A stretch of DNA of 64,000 bases. Source: Terrimicrobiaceae bacterium. Its GTDB lineage: Bacteria > Verrucomicrobiota > Verrucomicrobiia > Chthoniobacterales > Terrimicrobiaceae. The DNA lies in contig JAGYIV010000010.1 in NCBI GenBank assembly GCA_018402345.1, forward strand, positions 558,001-622,000, read 5' to 3'. Below the pieces are notes generated by a model, which did not search any database, was not told where the DNA came from, and saw only the letters and a list, made by a program, of their open reading frames with translations. The translations under genes and the position numbers were made by a program. The stretch's first letter is position 1; each line of letters begins with the position of its first letter. Shown one piece after another: positions 8,737-19,066 of the stretch.

Positions 8737-10185
8737 TCATTTTTTAGATTTTATTATATCTACAAGCATTTTTCCTGCGGTTGTTAGCCGATATTTTTGG
8801 AAACGGCTTTGCGGTTTTTCGGGGATCGTCATTTCGAGGAGCCCCTCTTTCATTGCCGGGATTAAGTAGGCATCGCGCAAATGAGGGAGATGCTTCAGGC
8901 CAAGTGCCAATTGAATTTCCAAGCGTGACATTGACTTCCGCATCACAGTCAACAAACGGGAAACCTCAGTCGTAACTTGATCGGTGACTTGATCGGTGAC
9001 TTGATCGGTGACTTGATCGGTGACTTGCTGCGACTCTGGTTGGAGGCCGACTTTAAGAAATGAAAGCAACAATCCGTGTCCGCTTTCTCTGATTTCAAGT
9101 TTCACTTCTGGGTAGTCTTCAAGAGCCTTGCGAATCCGAATGAAACCACTGCCATATTTCTCGATGTTGCCTGTGAGGTAGAAGGCCTCGGCAACGAGTT
9201 TGTTCCTTAGCTTCGAAGGGTAGTGGTTTGTATGGAGCTCTTCAATCTGCAGCCCGCCATAAAGGCGACCGGGGCTGTAGATGGTGATCCGGTCATCGAA
9301 GATTTTGATTTGGATGTCGGAGCTATCGGTGTAATCACGATGCACAATGGCATTGACCAAAGCTTCCCGAAGGGCTGGCAAGGGGTAGGAAAAGCGCTCT
9401 TTTCTTTGCACCGAGCCATCAAACTCAAAGGCCACGCTCAGATGCGAGACGATGAATTTCATGGCTTGTTCGGTGACTTCAAACAAGGTGTCCGTGAATT
9501 GCCGGTCGTCGATGATATGGCTCGGGGTTTTAAAGCGGCCGATGTGGATGTGGTGCCGAAGGGGTTCGCGAGCGAAAAGCAGCATGGCTGCCCATGTGGG
9601 TTGGTCGTGTAAGATGTAGCCGAGTTTCTGCAGAATGGCCTTTGGATCGTCTTGTTGGTCAAGATCGAATCGCCCGCTCTCTTTCACCTTGGCTAAAAAT
9701 CGATCGATTTTCTTGGAATCCAGAGCTTGGGAATCCGATCCGAGGGAAGGGTGAGCATCCCAAGACACCTGCAAGGATTGCAAGTAGAGATCGCTGATCT
9801 CCATTAAGGCCAGCGCATGGTTGGAATTCGCTACGCGTTTGAAGTAGCGGCCTTTCGTGTTGACTGGCTTGATGGGAAACTCATCGACTTGAATCTGGAT
9901 GATCGTTTTTCCGTTGATGTCGTGCGATGAAATCTCGGGAATCAGGCCGGGCGTCGTGGAATGCTTGATTTGACCTACCCATTCGTTGAGAGTCTCCTTG
10001 CCGAGGGTGACTCCCAAAAAGTCTCCGGTATCGCTGACGCCTACGAGCACGGTGCCCCCTTGCGCGTTGGCAAAAGCCACAAGCGACTCAATGGATGCCT
10101 TGTCAAAGGTCGATTTGAACTCCAGCGTTTGAGACTCGCCGGAGTTGATCAGCTTGAGAACGGGGGATGTTGTGTTTTCAGGCAA
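8737..10185 (-). CDS. Schlafen/AlbA_2-type ATP-binding protein with VTDQ repeats
   Basis: Encodes 482 residues. The N-terminus (TLEFKSTFDKASIESLVAFA, AQGGTVLVGVSDTG) is the AlbA_2 / Schlafen divergent AAA domain. The middle (LPALREALVNAIVHRDYTDS, IKIFDDRITIYSPG, NIEKYGSGFIRIRKAL) is the HATPase-like C-terminal part found in so-called ATP-dependent helicase-like regulators (RecG-related annotation, COG2865). Then come five V-T-D/T-x units and a winged-helix-like tail (RLEIQLALGLKHLPHLRDAYLI). Such proteins are thought to be DNA-binding regulators or defence components; function is not established. It lies between polysaccharide genes and is an accessory insertion there. Broken relatives of its 3' part occur at 41390-41430, 42630-42700, 48925-49018 and 51631-52095. 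Confidence 0.8.
   Translation of the reverse strand: MPENTTSPVLKLINSGESQTLEFKSTFDKASIESLVAFANAQGGTVLVGVSDTGDFLGVTLGKETLNEWVGQIKHSTTPGLIPEISSHDINGKTIIQIQVDEFPIKPVNTKGRYFKRVANSNHALALMEISDLYLQSLQVSWDAHPSLGSDSQALDSKKIDRFLAKVKESGRFDLDQQDDPKAILQKLGYILHDQPTWAAMLLFAREPLRHHIHIGRFKTPSHIIDDRQFTDTLFEVTEQAMKFIVSHLSVAFEFDGSVQRKERFSYPLPALREALVNAIVHRDYTDSSDIQIKIFDDRITIYSPGRLYGGLQIEELHTNHYPSKLRNKLVAEAFYLTGNIEKYGSGFIRIRKALEDYPEVKLEIRESGHGLLLSFLKVGLQPESQQVTDQVTDQVTDQVTDQVTTEVSRLLTVMRKSMSRLEIQLALGLKHLPHLRDAYLIPAMKEGLLEMTIPEKPQSRFQKYRLTTAGKMLVDIIKSKK
8975..9022 (-). repeat. 12-bp tandem repeat, four units, coding VTDQ
   Basis: Four perfect units of ACTTGATCGGTG on the plus strand, read on the minus strand as V-T-D-Q. 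The broken relative near 51869-51904 has three units, so copy number varies without shifting the frame. Confidence 0.9.
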
Positions 10186-10254
10186 GGGATTTTTTAAGAG
10201 AGGATCTGGTGGACTTGTAGCGGCATCTCTATGAGCGCCGGGGTCTTGGCAATT

Positions 10255-10277
10255 CGGCGGTCATAGACCGCCGCTAC
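10255..10277 (+). repeat. R2 palindromic (REP-like) repeat
   Basis: R2 consensus is the inverted repeat GTAGCGGCGGTC / GACCGCCGCTAC around a 3-base TAT or ATA centre; here CGGCGGTCATAGACCGCCGC followed by TAC. It is in the spacer between the epimerase and AlbA genes and could form a strong hairpin in RNA from either strand. It lacks a clear U-run, so it is not an evident intrinsic terminator. Other copies: 20518, 20609, 21440, 23691, 23784, 30512, 40368, 40453, 40537, 43663, 61442-61558. Confidence 0.85.
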
Positions 10278-10315
10278 AGGTTGGGTTTTTAACTCTGTGT
10301 TCTTTGTGGTAAACT

Positions 10316-11387
10316 TTAGTCTTCCGCCCTCTTCCTCCACGCGTCAACGATTTGGCCGATGGTGCTTTCGAGGGATTGGGTGATGTCCCAGCCGGGGTAG
10401 TGGGCTTTCATTTTGCGGAGGTCGGAGTAGTAGCAGATGTGGTCGCCGATGCGGTTTTCATCGACATAGGTATGGACCTGCGCCTTGCCAGTAAACTTGC
10501 TCGGTGATTTGGAAGGCCTCGAGGATCGAGCAGGAATTCGCCTTGCCGCCACCGAGGTTATAAACCTCGCCCGCCCGTGGAGCGCCAACGAATGCGGCCA
10601 TGAAGCGGGCCACATCGAGCGAGTGGATGTTGTCGCGCACTTGCTTGCCCTTGTAGCCGAAGACGCGGTATTCCCGGCCCTCCAAGTTGCATTTCACCAG
10701 ATAGCTCAGGAACCCGTGCAGCTCCACACCGGAGTGGTTCGGGCCCGTGAGGCAGCCGCCACGCAGGCAGCAAGTGGGCATGCCGAAGTAGCGCCCGTAT
10801 TCCTGCACGATCACATCCGCCGCCACTTTCGAGGCACCGAAGAGCGAGTGCTTGCTTTGATCGATCGTGAAGGTTTCCGGGATTCCGTGCTCGTAGGCGG
10901 GGTCCGCGTAATCCCAGCGAGTTTCGAGTTCCTGCAGGGCGATGGAATTCGGTGCATCGCCATAGACCTTGTTCGTGCTCATGTGCACAAAGGGGCTCTC
11001 CGGGCACGCCTGCCGCGCAGCCTCGAGCAGGTTGAGCGTGCCCACGGCATTGGTATCGAAATCGTCGAAAGGGATCGCCGCCGCACGGTCGTGCGAGGGC
11101 TGGGCCGCCGTGTGGACGATCACCGAGGGGCGGAGGACGCGAAGGAGTTCCAACACGCCTTGCCTATCGCGGATATCCACCTCGTGGTGAACAAAGCCGG
11201 GCAGATCAGCCGCAAGCCGCTGCTGGTTCCAGCGTGTATCACCTTGCGGGCCGAAAAAGACTGCGCGCTGGTTGTTGTCCACCCCATGCACGTTGTAGCC
11301 GAGTTCGTGGGTGAAGTAGGTGCAAACCTCCGAGCCAATCAAGCCCGAGGATCCAGTAACGAGTAGTGTTTTGTTATTATTTTTCAT
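10316..11387 (-). pseudogene. NAD-dependent epimerase (CDP-paratose 2-epimerase-like), frameshifted
   Basis: The start is ATG at 11387 ([20 protein letters not shown]), 11 nt inside the preceding gene. Extended SDR fold with [35 protein letters not shown] and the Y/K region near [15 protein letters not shown], then [14 protein letters not shown] and [14 protein letters not shown], all strongly like RfbE-type CDP-paratose 2-epimerases. After LEAFQITEQ, at about 10490, the frame runs into a stop, while a +1-shifted frame continues the family's C-terminus ([20 protein letters not shown] ... to the stop at 10316). No slippery site is apparent. A single-base error or mutation restores about 356 residues; if real, the protein loses its last 60 residues. 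Confidence 0.75.
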
Positions 11388-13056
11388 TTTTTTCAATCGG
11401 TGTTCCAACTGCGAGCCATTCTCCAAATTCTGTGCCATTATCAGATAATCTCACGATGAATTCCGGCGGGAGATTTTTATTAGAGAACTCCAAGACAGTC
11501 CAATCCAAGCACCCTGTCGGAATTAGATTATAAAAAAGCGCCTCCTGACCAAGGACTTCAATTTTCGCCCAATTGTCTTTTTGAAATGGACCTGTTCGGA
11601 ATAGCAATCTGCCGCCTTTCTTCATTTTAACTTCAATATTTCCAGTATCTTGATCTGATTTTACGAAGGTTCCTAAGACCATAACGCTATCAAATTTGGA
11701 TTTCTCAAAATCAGCACCACTAATAGTGTTACTAATTATTTTTGAATATCCTGCATCATTTTTTATTTCTAAAACAGAAGAACCAGCCCGCTTAAATGGG
11801 AAAGTTTTCAACTGGCTTAGGTTTTTATTCCCTAGTTGCTTCTTCCAAGGAATTGCACTCCCTTGATAAATTTCCGATCGCCAATTTGTGTGCAATTTTC
11901 CATCGAATGTAACTGGCATTGGATAAGTTTCAAAAAACTGGGCTGTTTCAATGTGTTTCTGCCAATGGATATCCGCATGATGTCTGTCCCATGAGAACAG
12001 TGAACCTAAAGCGGCTATGCAACATACCAAAACGGGAAGTAACCTATTCCAAGAATTCGATTTATGATACGAATAAAGAAATAGCCAGAAGAGAATAATA
12101 AAAGGATAGAAGAAGTATCTTGGTCCAGCTAAAACTGGATGCAGGATTTGTGGCGACACTCGAGCAACCGATAAAGCGACCATAAGTCCGTAAACTAAAA
12201 TGAGTGCCAGGATCCAAATGCTCCATTTCTTGTTTATTTTCACAAAAATTGCTACAAGCAAGATAGAAGCGATCCATTGAAGAGAAGTGTATATAGCGGA
12301 ATCTTTAAAGATTGGCCAAACCACAAAACCACCCAGAAACTTGGGAATGGTGTTTTGGATGATCATGTTAATATCCAAAACTCCACCGCTTTTCTGCTGT
12401 ATAATAAACCAAAATTGAATCGCTGCTATCCCCATCGCTGCGACTCCTATAATTATTTCTTGTTTATAATTTTTAGAATATCGAAGAAAAATCGCGCGGG
12501 CTACGAAAAACGGGGCTAAGCCCACTATCAGCGGAGATGAAAAGCCAGCCAGAAGAAGCAGTGACACGCGCAGCCATAATCTATCTCCATCTGCATTCCA
12601 TAAAACGAGCAGGATTAATAGCAACCCAGACCACCAGAATGAATAGAGGGGAGTTCCAAAACATTCTGGGTCTGTTGGTATCAAAATGCACCCAAGTGCG
12701 CAAAAAAACTTGTATTTTAAATTTGTTGGACACAGCCAAACCGCCATGACACAGCCAAAACTAAAAATCAGCGCAAACAGACTGCTTATTAACGGGTAAA
12801 ATTGGATCCCAAAGAGCAGTGCCAGCCCAGAGATAATTTTAGAGCTTAGTATCATGTAGCCGTTAACAGGCGTGAAAAGCCCTGCCATACCATCCAAAAT
12901 AAGGCTTGGAAGAACTTGCGTTCCATCTTCGCACCAAACGCTTGGATAAAGAAGAGCATCTGCCCTTCGTAGAAATAACAATAAAAGTAAAACTGCCCCC
13001 CCAGTTAGTAAGGCAAAGCGGTTCGGCTTTTCAAATCTTTCAGCAAGCATCTTCAT
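11377..13056 (-). CDS. Multi-pass membrane protein of the polysaccharide cluster
   Basis: Encodes 559 residues and is noticeably more AT-rich than its neighbours. There are about ten hydrophobic helices in residues 15-365, with the loop [10 protein letters not shown] after the first helix and [16 protein letters not shown], followed by a soluble C-terminal domain of about 190 residues without helices. An acidic pair in the first periplasmic loop is typical of GT-C enzymes, so it may transfer or process lipid-linked glycan, but the family was not recognised. It overlaps the upstream gene by 17 nt and the downstream epimerase by 11 nt, so these are one transcription unit. The base-composition change suggests separate acquisition. 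Confidence 0.7.
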   Translation of the reverse strand: MKMLAERFEKPNRFALLTGGAVLLLLLFLRRADALLYPSVWCEDGTQVLPSLILDGMAGLFTPVNGYMILSSKIISGLALLFGIQFYPLISSLFALIFSFGCVMAVWLCPTNLKYKFFCALGCILIPTDPECFGTPLYSFWWSGLLLILLVLWNADGDRLWLRVSLLLLAGFSSPLIVGLAPFFVARAIFLRYSKNYKQEIIIGVAAMGIAAIQFWFIIQQKSGGVLDINMIIQNTIPKFLGGFVVWPIFKDSAIYTSLQWIASILLVAIFVKINKKWSIWILALILVYGLMVALSVARVSPQILHPVLAGPRYFFYPFIILFWLFLYSYHKSNSWNRLLPVLVCCIAALGSLFSWDRHHADIHWQKHIETAQFFETYPMPVTFDGKLHTNWRSEIYQGSAIPWKKQLGNKNLSQLKTFPFKRAGSSVLEIKNDAGYSKIISNTISGADFEKSKFDSVMVLGTFVKSDQDTGNIEVKMKKGGRLLFRTGPFQKDNWAKIEVLGQEALFYNLIPTGCLDWTVLEFSNKNLPPEFIVRLSDNGTEFGEWLAVGTPIEKNEK

Positions 13057-15592
13057 GTCTCATGTATTTACTTCCAGTTATCAAAGCAGATCCAAAAAAG
13101 CATCCCACGCCTGCAGCTCCAAACATCCACCAATGAGCAAGCAACCATTTTGTCCACACCGAGAGCCTACCAATTGGAGTAGGCTGCCGGATGGCCAGCC
13201 AAGTGGTTGGGCTCCCGTCCACAGCCACGATGGAAAACGGCACACCGGGGTTTTTGAAAACAACCTCATGCCAAGTTTCCCGCGGGTTTGCAGCGATTGG
13301 GATTGGAATTTTTCTTCCGTCTTCCGTTTCGAGAAAAAGTTCCATTCCATCTTTGAGCGGGTATCCGGAAACAGCCAGCGACCAACGGGAAGCGGCGGGG
13401 GCCACGGGATATTCCAAGCGCAACTCCCCAGTGCTGGCATCGCCCGCCTGCGTGAACGAGCCAAAATGGGGCTTCGGATTCACGGGTTGGGTCGTCTGGT
13501 AAACCCCGCCGTTTGCGACGAAAGCCTTCTCGGAGAATATCGCCCGCGCAGGAGATAGGCCCGGGTGGATGGCGGCAGGGAAAACCTCCTGCAGAGATTT
13601 TTGGCGGAGAACTTGCGCTAGGGTGGTTGCGCTGGGGTAGGGAATATGGAGGTGCGGCTTGTTCTCCAAAGCTTGCAGGTCGTTTGTGGCGAAGAAGGCC
13701 AAAAGATGGTTTTTTTGGATCGGTTCCAGCGCTTTGCGTTCGGGAATCTCACTGAGCAAATCGTCCGAAAAAACATGAAAGATTCCTGCCGCTGCGATGG
13801 CCACACCCACAGCTACAGCGGCTTGGGCGATTTTCCGCAAATTCCCGCCGAGCAGGGTTGTCAGATACAGCGCACAGGCCAGGGAGGTGAGGAGGCCGAA
13901 GGCGAGGCTATCTGTGTATCGGGAATCCAAGGCACTGTTGGCTCGTCCATAAGCCAGGGCCGCCATGGCGAGCACGCTCCACGCCCCCAAGGCGGCAAAA
14001 AGCCAAGCGGGATCATGGCGAGGTGGGCGGCGCACTAAAACGAATACGCCTGTTGCCAAGACGGGCAAATGCAAAACCAACCCAAGCCAGGAAATTTCCG
14101 TGGGCCAGGCCGACAGTTTGAAGAAAAATCCCAAAAAATTCGAAACATTCTGGGCTTTGAGGGGTTCATGCCCGGGATGGTTGACCAGAAGTCGCACAGC
14201 CAGCAACACCACCAGCAAGATGGCAACCAACCCGATCCAGCCGCGCCTGCGGGGTGCCGGCCCTGCAACCAATCGCACCACGCCGACACCGAGTGCTGCC
14301 GCAGGGGCCAAAAGCCCGCTTCCCATCGCAAAAAGCCCCAACAACAACATCGCCCAACCCAGCCACCAGCCGCCCGACAAATCCGCAAATCTCCAAGTGA
14401 GCCACAAACCGAGCAGCCCCGTGAGCAGAACGAAATAAAATTGGGATTGGAACCCCCAGAGAGTGTTGTTCCAAGAAAACGGCACGGCGTAGAACAAGGC
14501 GGTGAGTGCGGCGAAAAGTCCCCAAGATCTCGATCCCATACCGCAACGCACGGAGGCCACCAAAAAAGCGAGGATGCCCGCGTGCATCGCCGCTTGGGCC
14601 ACCATGGAGACCAGCGGATCCCATTGCCCATTCAGAATAAAAAGCCCCAGCACCAGCAGCCGAGTGAGCGCGATGCGATGTTCGTTATGGGGTGAGAACA
14701 AATCCGCTAAATGATAACGCCCCTCCAGAAACGGAATCAGCAAGTTTCTCGCCTCGCCATCCCACTGGTCCCAGAAGGGAATTCCAGAGCCAAAATGCGC
14801 GATCAGAAAAAGTTTGCTGGCGAAGATGGAAAAAAAGACACCGGCCAGAATCAAAATGGTTGCACGGTCCGGCCTCTGAAACGGCGCGGGCGCGTCTGGT
14901 TGCACAGAAGATGGCGTCTGGGGTTGCCGGAACTTTTGATAGGCAAGCCAACCGGCCAAACCCGCCAGCAGGGCTGCCGCCAGCCAGGCGATTTTTGAAA
15001 TGATGGTATTCCCCGCTTTCGGCGGGGCAGCTTTGTCATCGGGTTTTGAGGAATTTGAGGGCGGCGAGGTTAAAGATACCCTTTCCGCGGGCACGCTGAG
15101 ATCGAAGCGGTCGCCATTTTGGAGTGTGGCGGTGGCGGTGATTTTTCTTGGGCTATCGGGGAGTGGGGTGCTCAGGGGCGCGTTAATGCTCCATCCGCTT
15201 TCCAGCCAGTCGGGGCGGTCCTTGGCTTTGGCGACATCCGGGCGTTGCTGTATTTCGAAGCTGCCGCTGTAAATCTGAACCCCATCGACCAAAAGGCGTA
15301 TTTCCGCGACTGGGTTTGCGGAATTGCCCGCGCCTGCCCACCCTCGTGCCTTCAGGGTATTGCCGGTGATCTGAATCTCGTCCAAGACCCCTTCAGATCC
15401 TACGGCCTCGGATGCAGGCGGAGCATCTTGCGCTTGAGTAGGATTCGAAACAGAGAGCATCGTCAGCGCTCCGATCAATACGCACCTCCACCAAGCCGCA
15501 AGACTTGTTTTTTGGGGAATATGGTTGGTATTTTTCAACTTGGAAAATTCTCTATAATTGATACTTGCGGTTTTCTTTTTTCCCGAATTCAA
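13040..15592 (-). CDS. Large membrane protein with N-terminal periplasmic domain
   Basis: Encodes 850 residues if started at ATG 15592, overlapping the upstream gene by 41 nt. Hydrophobic segment at residues 35-50 ending NPTQAQ (signal peptide or anchor), then a beta-rich domain (EGVLDEIQITGNTLKARGWA ... EIRLLVDGVQIYSG), a helix around 210-225, and from about residue 250 a multi-pass part with the loops PFWDQWDGEARNLLIPFLEG and SPHNEHRIALTR, reminiscent of GT-C membrane glycosyltransferases. A second soluble domain ends the protein, followed by one last helix. A shortened relative of the N-terminal domain is the broken gene at 33087-33386. Substrate unknown. Confidence 0.7.
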   Translation of the reverse strand: MNSGKKKTASINYREFSKLKNTNHIPQKTSLAAWWRCVLIGALTMLSVSNPTQAQDAPPASEAVGSEGVLDEIQITGNTLKARGWAGAGNSANPVAEIRLLVDGVQIYSGSFEIQQRPDVAKAKDRPDWLESGWSINAPLSTPLPDSPRKITATATLQNGDRFDLSVPAERVSLTSPPSNSSKPDDKAAPPKAGNTIISKIAWLAAALLAGLAGWLAYQKFRQPQTPSSVQPDAPAPFQRPDRATILILAGVFFSIFASKLFLIAHFGSGIPFWDQWDGEARNLLIPFLEGRYHLADLFSPHNEHRIALTRLLVLGLFILNGQWDPLVSMVAQAAMHAGILAFLVASVRCGMGSRSWGLFAALTALFYAVPFSWNNTLWGFQSQFYFVLLTGLLGLWLTWRFADLSGGWWLGWAMLLLGLFAMGSGLLAPAAALGVGVVRLVAGPAPRRRGWIGLVAILLVVLLAVRLLVNHPGHEPLKAQNVSNFLGFFFKLSAWPTEISWLGLVLHLPVLATGVFVLVRRPPRHDPAWLFAALGAWSVLAMAALAYGRANSALDSRYTDSLAFGLLTSLACALYLTTLLGGNLRKIAQAAVAVGVAIAAAGIFHVFSDDLLSEIPERKALEPIQKNHLLAFFATNDLQALENKPHLHIPYPSATTLAQVLRQKSLQEVFPAAIHPGLSPARAIFSEKAFVANGGVYQTTQPVNPKPHFGSFTQAGDASTGELRLEYPVAPAASRWSLAVSGYPLKDGMELFLETEDGRKIPIPIAANPRETWHEVVFKNPGVPFSIVAVDGSPTTWLAIRQPTPIGRLSVWTKWLLAHWWMFGAAGVGCFFGSALITGSKYMRHEDAC

Positions 15593-16649
15593 GATAGTGC
15601 TGAACGGGGTCTGCTCCAGCGATCAAGACATCAGGGTTCAGGAGTAAGTAGTGCAGCGGATCGAAGCCGGCAGGAAGATTTTCTCCGTTAAGGTAGGGGT
15701 GTTCAGCAATGCCTCTGAGTCTATTGCAGTTTTCTATAATAATATTTTTCCGAATCTTTTTTTCCAAACTTTTGATGAAACTTAATTGATTCGAAATTTC
15801 TTCCATTTCAACAATCGTCTCATGAATCCGCTTGGGCGAGCAGGGATCGGCTTCATCATTTCTGTCGTGATATTCAAAATAGATTTTTCCTTTAGATATA
15901 GCTTCCGAATTTGCAGATCCTTTAGGAGATTTCTTATCAAAAAACTCGGCCCTTGATTTTACGACATAGTGATTAACTTTTAAGGGGCAACTAGTAATAG
16001 CATTTGAAAGCCCTATTCCAAAATTTGGATGAATTGCCAGTGTGCTTCCTTGCAAATTTTTGTATTTAAAATCGTTTTCTAAATGAAAGTGGTGAGGATT
16101 AGGCGGGACTCTGATTGCAGCCTCTAGTTTTACCAAACTTTTATAATGCAGATTAGGAGAAAAACCAAGAGGTGCACGCTTGGTGAAATCCTTCAATACC
16201 AAACCCTCCGGCCTATTCTCCCAACCCGACGAGCCATAAATGGCCCAATTGATGGCAACCGCACCGGTATCTGGCTGAGAAATTGCTGCCTCAATGCACG
16301 AAAAAAAATCCATCTCCTCGGCTTCCGGCATAAGAAACTCATCGGCATCAATAAATGCGACCCACTCTATGCCTAAATTTTTTGCAACCTTTAGGATTTT
16401 AGAATAACACGGCCGCTGGGGTTTGACTCCCGGCTCGCTCGGAAAGTCGAAATAGTGGATGATTCCTGCCAAATCGAGAAGACGGAGGAGGTCCTTGGAC
16501 CCATCCGTGCTGTCGTTGTCACCAATCAGGAATTTTTCAATGCCAATCGTGCGGTGAAAGGCGATCCATTCCAGAATATAAGGCCTCTCGTTTTTGAAAA
16601 TCGCCCCGATGGCAAATTTGTCAGGGTCAGGCATTGGCTGGGATTGCAT
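15552..16649 (-). CDS. GT2/GT92-like glycosyltransferase with one C-terminal DPxxYL repeat
   Basis: Encodes 365 residues. The start region (FAIGAIFKNERPYILEWIAF, then HRTIGIEKFLIGDNDSTDGS) and VAFIDADEFL with the D-x-D-type metal motif match the Glyco_tranf_2_4/GT92-like group. The last 45 residues (FDPLHYLLLNPDVLIAGADP, then VQHYLEFGKKENR) are one copy of the roughly 35-residue module that also occurs at the N-terminus of the enzymes at 16694 and 35688 and the C-terminus of the protein at 54640. It lies between two other glycan genes on the same strand. Acceptor and donor are not predictable. Confidence 0.8.
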   Translation of the reverse strand: MQSQPMPDPDKFAIGAIFKNERPYILEWIAFHRTIGIEKFLIGDNDSTDGSKDLLRLLDLAGIIHYFDFPSEPGVKPQRPCYSKILKVAKNLGIEWVAFIDADEFLMPEAEEMDFFSCIEAAISQPDTGAVAINWAIYGSSGWENRPEGLVLKDFTKRAPLGFSPNLHYKSLVKLEAAIRVPPNPHHFHLENDFKYKNLQGSTLAIHPNFGIGLSNAITSCPLKVNHYVVKSRAEFFDKKSPKGSANSEAISKGKIYFEYHDRNDEADPCSPKRIHETIVEMEEISNQLSFIKSLEKKIRKNIIIENCNRLRGIAEHPYLNGENLPAGFDPLHYLLLNPDVLIAGADPVQHYLEFGKKENRKYQL

Positions 16650-16693
16650 AGAGAGCTTGAATTATTAATGCCTGCGAGGTTTAAAGAGGTTTA

Positions 16694-19066
16694 TTACCTC
16701 AGACTGAAATCTTCGCGATCGAGAGTGAGATTTGGATTATAATACGGGTCGATGGGCAAATTTTCACCCTTGCCCCATTTATTTTTCATGTGGCGAATTT
16801 CTGACTGGAAGCGTTTGATTTTTTCGGGCGTGTCCTCGTAGCCTCGACTTAGAGATTCGTAGTGATATAGTTCGGCATAGGGTGTCCAAAGATTGCGATA
16901 TCCTCCATCACGGACCTTGAGACATAAATCTACATCATTAAAGGCGATGGTGAGGTTTTTTTCATCAAAGCCGCCGACTTGTTCAAAGACGCTCTTGCGT
17001 ATGACGAGGCAAGCAGCTGTAACGGCAGAGAGATTTTGCACGCAATTTAATCGATGAAAATAGCCGCTATCTTTCCGTTTGAAGTGACTATGGCTATGAG
17101 CTGCAAGCCCCCCTAAGCCAACTATAACTCCACCATGCTGGATTGTCCCATTTGCATAATACAATTTTGCGCCCACACAGCCGATCTCGGGGCGCAGGGC
17201 GTGGGAGACCATCTCGCTCAACCAGCCGGGAGAGATGATCTCGATATCGTTATTGATGAGCCCGAGGACTTCACCCCGAGCTTGCGTTACGCCGTAATTA
17301 TTAATAGCGGAGTAGTTGAAAGGATGGTGATAAGGGACTACTCGCACACGCGACTCACTCTTCTGGATTTGCTCAAAGTAATCCAATACATCTTGCTCCG
17401 TGCTACCATTGTCGAGGATGAGAATCTCAAAATTCCGATATTCTGTTTTTTGGATAATACTAGAGACAGCGGTTTCAATGAGTTCACGGCGGTTGCGAGT
17501 AGGGATTAATAGGCTCACAAGCGGTTCCGGCATTGGGATCGGCCACCACGTGCGATAAGTATTTGATCCGAGCGCTCTCTCCACTCTGACTTCTTGCGAA
17601 ACATTCTGAACAAAATATTGATTGAGCGCTTTTAAGGCAGCATCTTCAGTGTAGCTCTTTCCTCCGGCAGATTTGGCCGTGGACTCAGGGTGGATACGCC
17701 AATGGTAGAGAATACGCGGGATGTGGAGGATCTGGCTGTCGCGCACATGGGGCAGGCAGCGGAGAAGGAGGTCGTGATCCTGGCTGCCCTCGACGCCCAG
17801 GCGGAACCCGCCGATTTTTTCCAGAATCGAGCGGCGGATCACGCAGAGGTGGCAGATGTAGTTTTGCGAGAAGAAAAGGTCGGGATTCCAATCGCTCTTG
17901 AAGTGGGGCTCGGTGCGGGAGCCATCCTCGGCGAGCTTGTCCTCGTCGCTGTAGAGGATCATGGCGTCGGGATTCCTCTGCAATGCGGCGGCGACATGGT
18001 AGAGCGCGTGCTCGGAGAGCACATCGTCGTGGTCGAGCAGGGCGACAAAATCGCCCGTGGCGAGGCCCAATGCGGAATTCGACGCGGCGGAGATGTGGCC
18101 GCCCTCGGGGCGGTAAATGATCTGGATGCGCGAATCGAGGGCGCGGTAGTGCTCCAAGATATCGCGCACATGCGGGGCGGTGGAGGCATCGTCGGCGATA
18201 CAGAGTTGCCAGTGGGGGTAGATTTGCCCACGCACGGAATCGATCGCCTCGCCGAGCCACTCTGCCTTGGTGTTGTGAACGGGCATCACCACGGAAATGA
18301 GCGGCGGGCTTTTCATGGTGGAGATTTCACGAAGAAAATCATGCCCAGCCCCATCTGCTGGCTCTTCATTCCGTGACAACCATTCGGCGTAAGAGTTGTA
18401 GCCTGGCGTAGGGCCACCGCCCGTGTGGCAGGCAAAAGCACCTTTTTTGGTTAAGCGGAATTCGTAGAACCCATGCACCGCATAATGGATAACTGGATTT
18501 AATCCAGATCGAACAACATCTGGATTTAGCTCTGCATAGTCACCGGGATTGAAGAAGGCATTGGGCGAGCGCCCCTCTGCGAGACCATGAGCTGCAAAGT
18601 GGAGCAAGGGGTCGATGCCCGAAGCAGCCACATCCGGGTAGTGCTCGCGGTAAAAGGCCGCATCAAACGCCGGGTGCGGATTGCGTCCTTCCGTCGCGCC
18701 GATGCGCAGATAGTGACCGAGAGGCTCGTCTCCGGACTTCGCGACATCCGGGTTCTTTTCGAGGTAATGCCGCACATGGAAGAGCGGGTGCGGATTCAGC
18801 CCGGCCTTCCACCCCTTGGCGAGGTAATCCACCAGGGGAAACTCCGGCAAATCCTCACGCCCCGCTTGTGCAAATTGATAAAAATAGTGCCTGATATCAA
18901 AAAGCGGGCATGGCGGGCGACCCGCGTAAATACCAATCCGCAAATAGTGCTCCAGGGGCTCAAGCCCCAGTGCAGGCACATCGCGATAGGTCGCCAAATA
19001 CCACTGCGGGTCAAAAAGCCCCGAGCCAGCGATAATCTGCTTTTCAGATTCTGTCAGTGTCCTCAT
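16694..19066 (-). CDS. Tandem GT2 glycosyltransferase with N-terminal DPxxYL repeats
   Basis: The start is ATG at 19066 (MRTLTESEKQIIAGSGLFDP), chosen because the paralogue at 40121 starts the same way; this gives 790 residues. Residues 15-210 hold five copies of a roughly 35-residue module (for example FDPQWYLATYRDVPALGLEP, then LEHYLRIGIYAGR). Two GT-A domains follow: the first with ISVVMPVHNTKAEWL and LLDHDDVLSEHAL, the second with VSLLIPTRNRRELIETAVSS, LILDNGSTEQDVLDYF and INNDIEIISPGW, and a late FNDVDLCLKVRDGG. Two GT2 domains in one chain are common in enzymes that add two linkages or build repeats, such as rhamnan or O-antigen synthases. It is probably the first gene of the minus-strand cluster. 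Confidence 0.87.
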   Translation of the reverse strand: MRTLTESEKQIIAGSGLFDPQWYLATYRDVPALGLEPLEHYLRIGIYAGRPPCPLFDIRHYFYQFAQAGREDLPEFPLVDYLAKGWKAGLNPHPLFHVRHYLEKNPDVAKSGDEPLGHYLRIGATEGRNPHPAFDAAFYREHYPDVAASGIDPLLHFAAHGLAEGRSPNAFFNPGDYAELNPDVVRSGLNPVIHYAVHGFYEFRLTKKGAFACHTGGGPTPGYNSYAEWLSRNEEPADGAGHDFLREISTMKSPPLISVVMPVHNTKAEWLGEAIDSVRGQIYPHWQLCIADDASTAPHVRDILEHYRALDSRIQIIYRPEGGHISAASNSALGLATGDFVALLDHDDVLSEHALYHVAAALQRNPDAMILYSDEDKLAEDGSRTEPHFKSDWNPDLFFSQNYICHLCVIRRSILEKIGGFRLGVEGSQDHDLLLRCLPHVRDSQILHIPRILYHWRIHPESTAKSAGGKSYTEDAALKALNQYFVQNVSQEVRVERALGSNTYRTWWPIPMPEPLVSLLIPTRNRRELIETAVSSIIQKTEYRNFEILILDNGSTEQDVLDYFEQIQKSESRVRVVPYHHPFNYSAINNYGVTQARGEVLGLINNDIEIISPGWLSEMVSHALRPEIGCVGAKLYYANGTIQHGGVIVGLGGLAAHSHSHFKRKDSGYFHRLNCVQNLSAVTAACLVIRKSVFEQVGGFDEKNLTIAFNDVDLCLKVRDGGYRNLWTPYAELYHYESLSRGYEDTPEKIKRFQSEIRHMKNKWGKGENLPIDPYYNPNLTLDREDFSLR

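Noticed and set aside
10255-10277. R2 palindromes as classical intrinsic terminators
   Set aside because: The stem is strong but no U-run follows in most copies, and several copies lie upstream of genes.
5990-10505. Programmed ribosomal frameshifting in the two broken glycan genes
   Set aside because: No slippery heptamer or following stem was seen at either site.
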